This document shows positions 38,181 to 38,720 of a stretch of 38,720 nucleotides of DNA, piece by piece (position 1 is the first letter of the stretch; every line of letters begins with the position of its first letter). Position numbers and translations under genes: made by a program. The stretch comes from Armatimonadota bacterium. GTDB lineage: Bacteria; Armatimonadota; Fimbriimonadia; Fimbriimonadales; ATM1. The notes under the pieces are model-generated. The model saw only the letters and a program-made list of their open reading frames with translations. It had not been told where the DNA came from and did no database searches. The DNA lies in NCBI GenBank assembly GCA_021324165.1, contig JAJPJR010000080.1, forward strand, positions 1 through 38,720, in the 5' to 3' direction.

Positions 38181-38720
38181 TTACTTGCGGCGTCGAGCAG
38201 CAAGCGCAGCGAGACCGGCGCCGAGCGCGATCATCGTCATCGGCTCAGGAACCACGTCGCCTTCGATTCTCATGTTGGCTTCGCCGGCTCCATAGCCGAT
38301 GGTGCCGAAGTCCGTCCAGTTGGTGAAGCCGTAGCCGCCGTTGCCGTTGGTGCCGTCGCGGCCAACTGCGTTGCCGCCGCCGGCCGTCTTGCGAGCTGTG
38401 TAGTGCCAGTCGCTGGCAGTGACAGCCTGAAGGCCGACCCAGTAGGTGCCAGCCGCGAGGCCGATGCTCAAGCCGCCGGCTCGAACGTCAACACCCAGAA
38501 GACCGAACACCGTGTCCGAGAACGAAGTGCCGGTCGTGCCGACTGTGCCTTCAAACACTGTCGAACCAGGCATTCCGCCCGAGTTGTTCATGATTCGCAG
38601 GATCGCGCTGCCAGGATTCGCGCCGGTGAACGTCAGGTTTCGGACGGTCACAGCGGTGATCGTGGTGGCGGTGCCGATCGTGAAATCATCGGCGAGCTGC
38701 AGGTCGTACTTCGCGCCGAA
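38181..38720 (-). CDS. PEP-CTERM surface protein, copy 2 (5' end outside the window)
   Basis: This is a tandem paralogue of the gene at 37294-37962, cut at the window edge, so only residues equivalent to about 44-222 are seen. The frame stays open to the last base. In the last 154 residues only ten differ (for example V/I, S/G, A/V, S/A, T/F and F/Y), about 94% identity, and the last 80 bases of the window match copy 1 exactly. The VPEP motif, helix and RRRK tail are unchanged. It was probably duplicated recently or kept alike by gene conversion. The differences lie in the surface-exposed middle, none in the sorting tail. Confidence 0.93.
   Translation of the reverse strand, partial: FGAKYDLQLADDFTIGTATTITAVTVRNLTFTGANPGSAILRIMNNSGGMPGSTVFEGTVGTTGTSFSDTVFGLLGVDVRAGGLSIGLAAGTYWVGLQAVTASDWHYTARKTAGGGNAVGRDGTNGNGGYGFTNWTDFGTIGYGAGEANMRIEGDVVPEPMTMIALGAGLAALAARRRK
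38181..38720. repeat. Tandem gene duplication, unit 2
   Basis: This is the second unit of the 887-base-offset direct duplication. It runs off the window, so the true length of the repeated unit and the number of copies beyond 38720 are not known. Confidence 0.85.

Noticed and set aside
1-38720. CRISPR array, rRNA, tRNA, insertion sequence or prophage
   Set aside because: No regularly spaced repeats, no tRNA-like folds, no transposase or phage gene seen; only the nine-base repeat and the tandem PEP-CTERM genes repeat.

Overview
The window is 38.7 kb of densely coded bacterial chromosome, with about 41 protein genes, no rRNA, tRNA or CRISPR array, and no non-coding gap above 300 bases. Several features point to a diderm bacterium outside the Proteobacteria: two PEP-CTERM proteins ending in a VPEP motif, a hydrophobic segment and RRRK; outer-membrane beta-barrel-like proteins; two Tat-exported enzymes; a copper-amine-oxidase-N type stalk protein; and several promoters sitting almost on the start codon. 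My best guess is Armatimonadota (Fimbriimonadia-like). That placement is inference from protein style and was not tested by a search.

Layout. 0-5.8 kb: small and exported proteins (alpha+beta barrel-like protein, DUF4139 protein, thioredoxin-type glutathione peroxidase, stalk protein, LolA-like protein, beta-barrel-like protein), a 27-residue lysine-rich peptide gene and a strong terminator. 5.9-8.0 kb: Tat-exported Gfo/Idh/MocA oxidoreductase plus a SUMF1-fold protein. 8.0-10.2 kb: a compact type II restriction-modification system (N4/N6 methyltransferase and TdeIII-like endonuclease, predicted GGNCC). 10.2-11.1 kb: glyQ. 11.2-14.8 kb: an apparent three-gene signalling module (beta-barrel, cupredoxin, membrane GGDEF/HD-GYP protein). 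14.8-17.6 kb (minus): a CpxPRA-like operon (LTxxQ periplasmic protein, OmpR-type regulator, sensor kinase). 17.6-20.5 kb (minus): thrC and a DUF885 metallopeptidase. 20.5-26.1 kb (plus): aldehyde dehydrogenase, a free HPt protein, a REC-PAS-GGDEF diguanylate cyclase, asd and dapA. 26.1-27.5 kb (minus): TPR-like protein and NAD-dependent epimerase. 27.6-28.6 kb: Tat-exported asparaginase-family hydrolase. 28.6-31.3 kb (minus): moaD-moaE-ferredoxin/NADP reductase-sarcosine-oxidase-like operon. 31.4-33.1 kb: membrane class III cyclase-like protein and an unrecognised 200-residue protein. 33.2-36.5 kb (minus): REC-PAS-kinase and ornithine aminotransferase. 36.8-38.7 kb: a stand-alone receiver protein and two tandem, nearly identical PEP-CTERM genes, the second cut by the window edge.

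How the genes work together. Asd and DapA catalyse consecutive steps toward diaminopimelate/lysine, and threonine synthase draws on the same aspartate-semialdehyde branch. MoaD and MoaE together form molybdopterin synthase. At least six genes encode signalling proteins, including a c-di-GMP synthase with an intact inhibitory site and a c-di-GMP phosphodiesterase with a degenerate GGDEF domain, so both arms of c-di-GMP turnover are present. The most promising candidate for an undescribed system is the beta-barrel/cupredoxin/HD-GYP module, which reads as an envelope copper- or redox-linked sensor that controls c-di-GMP.
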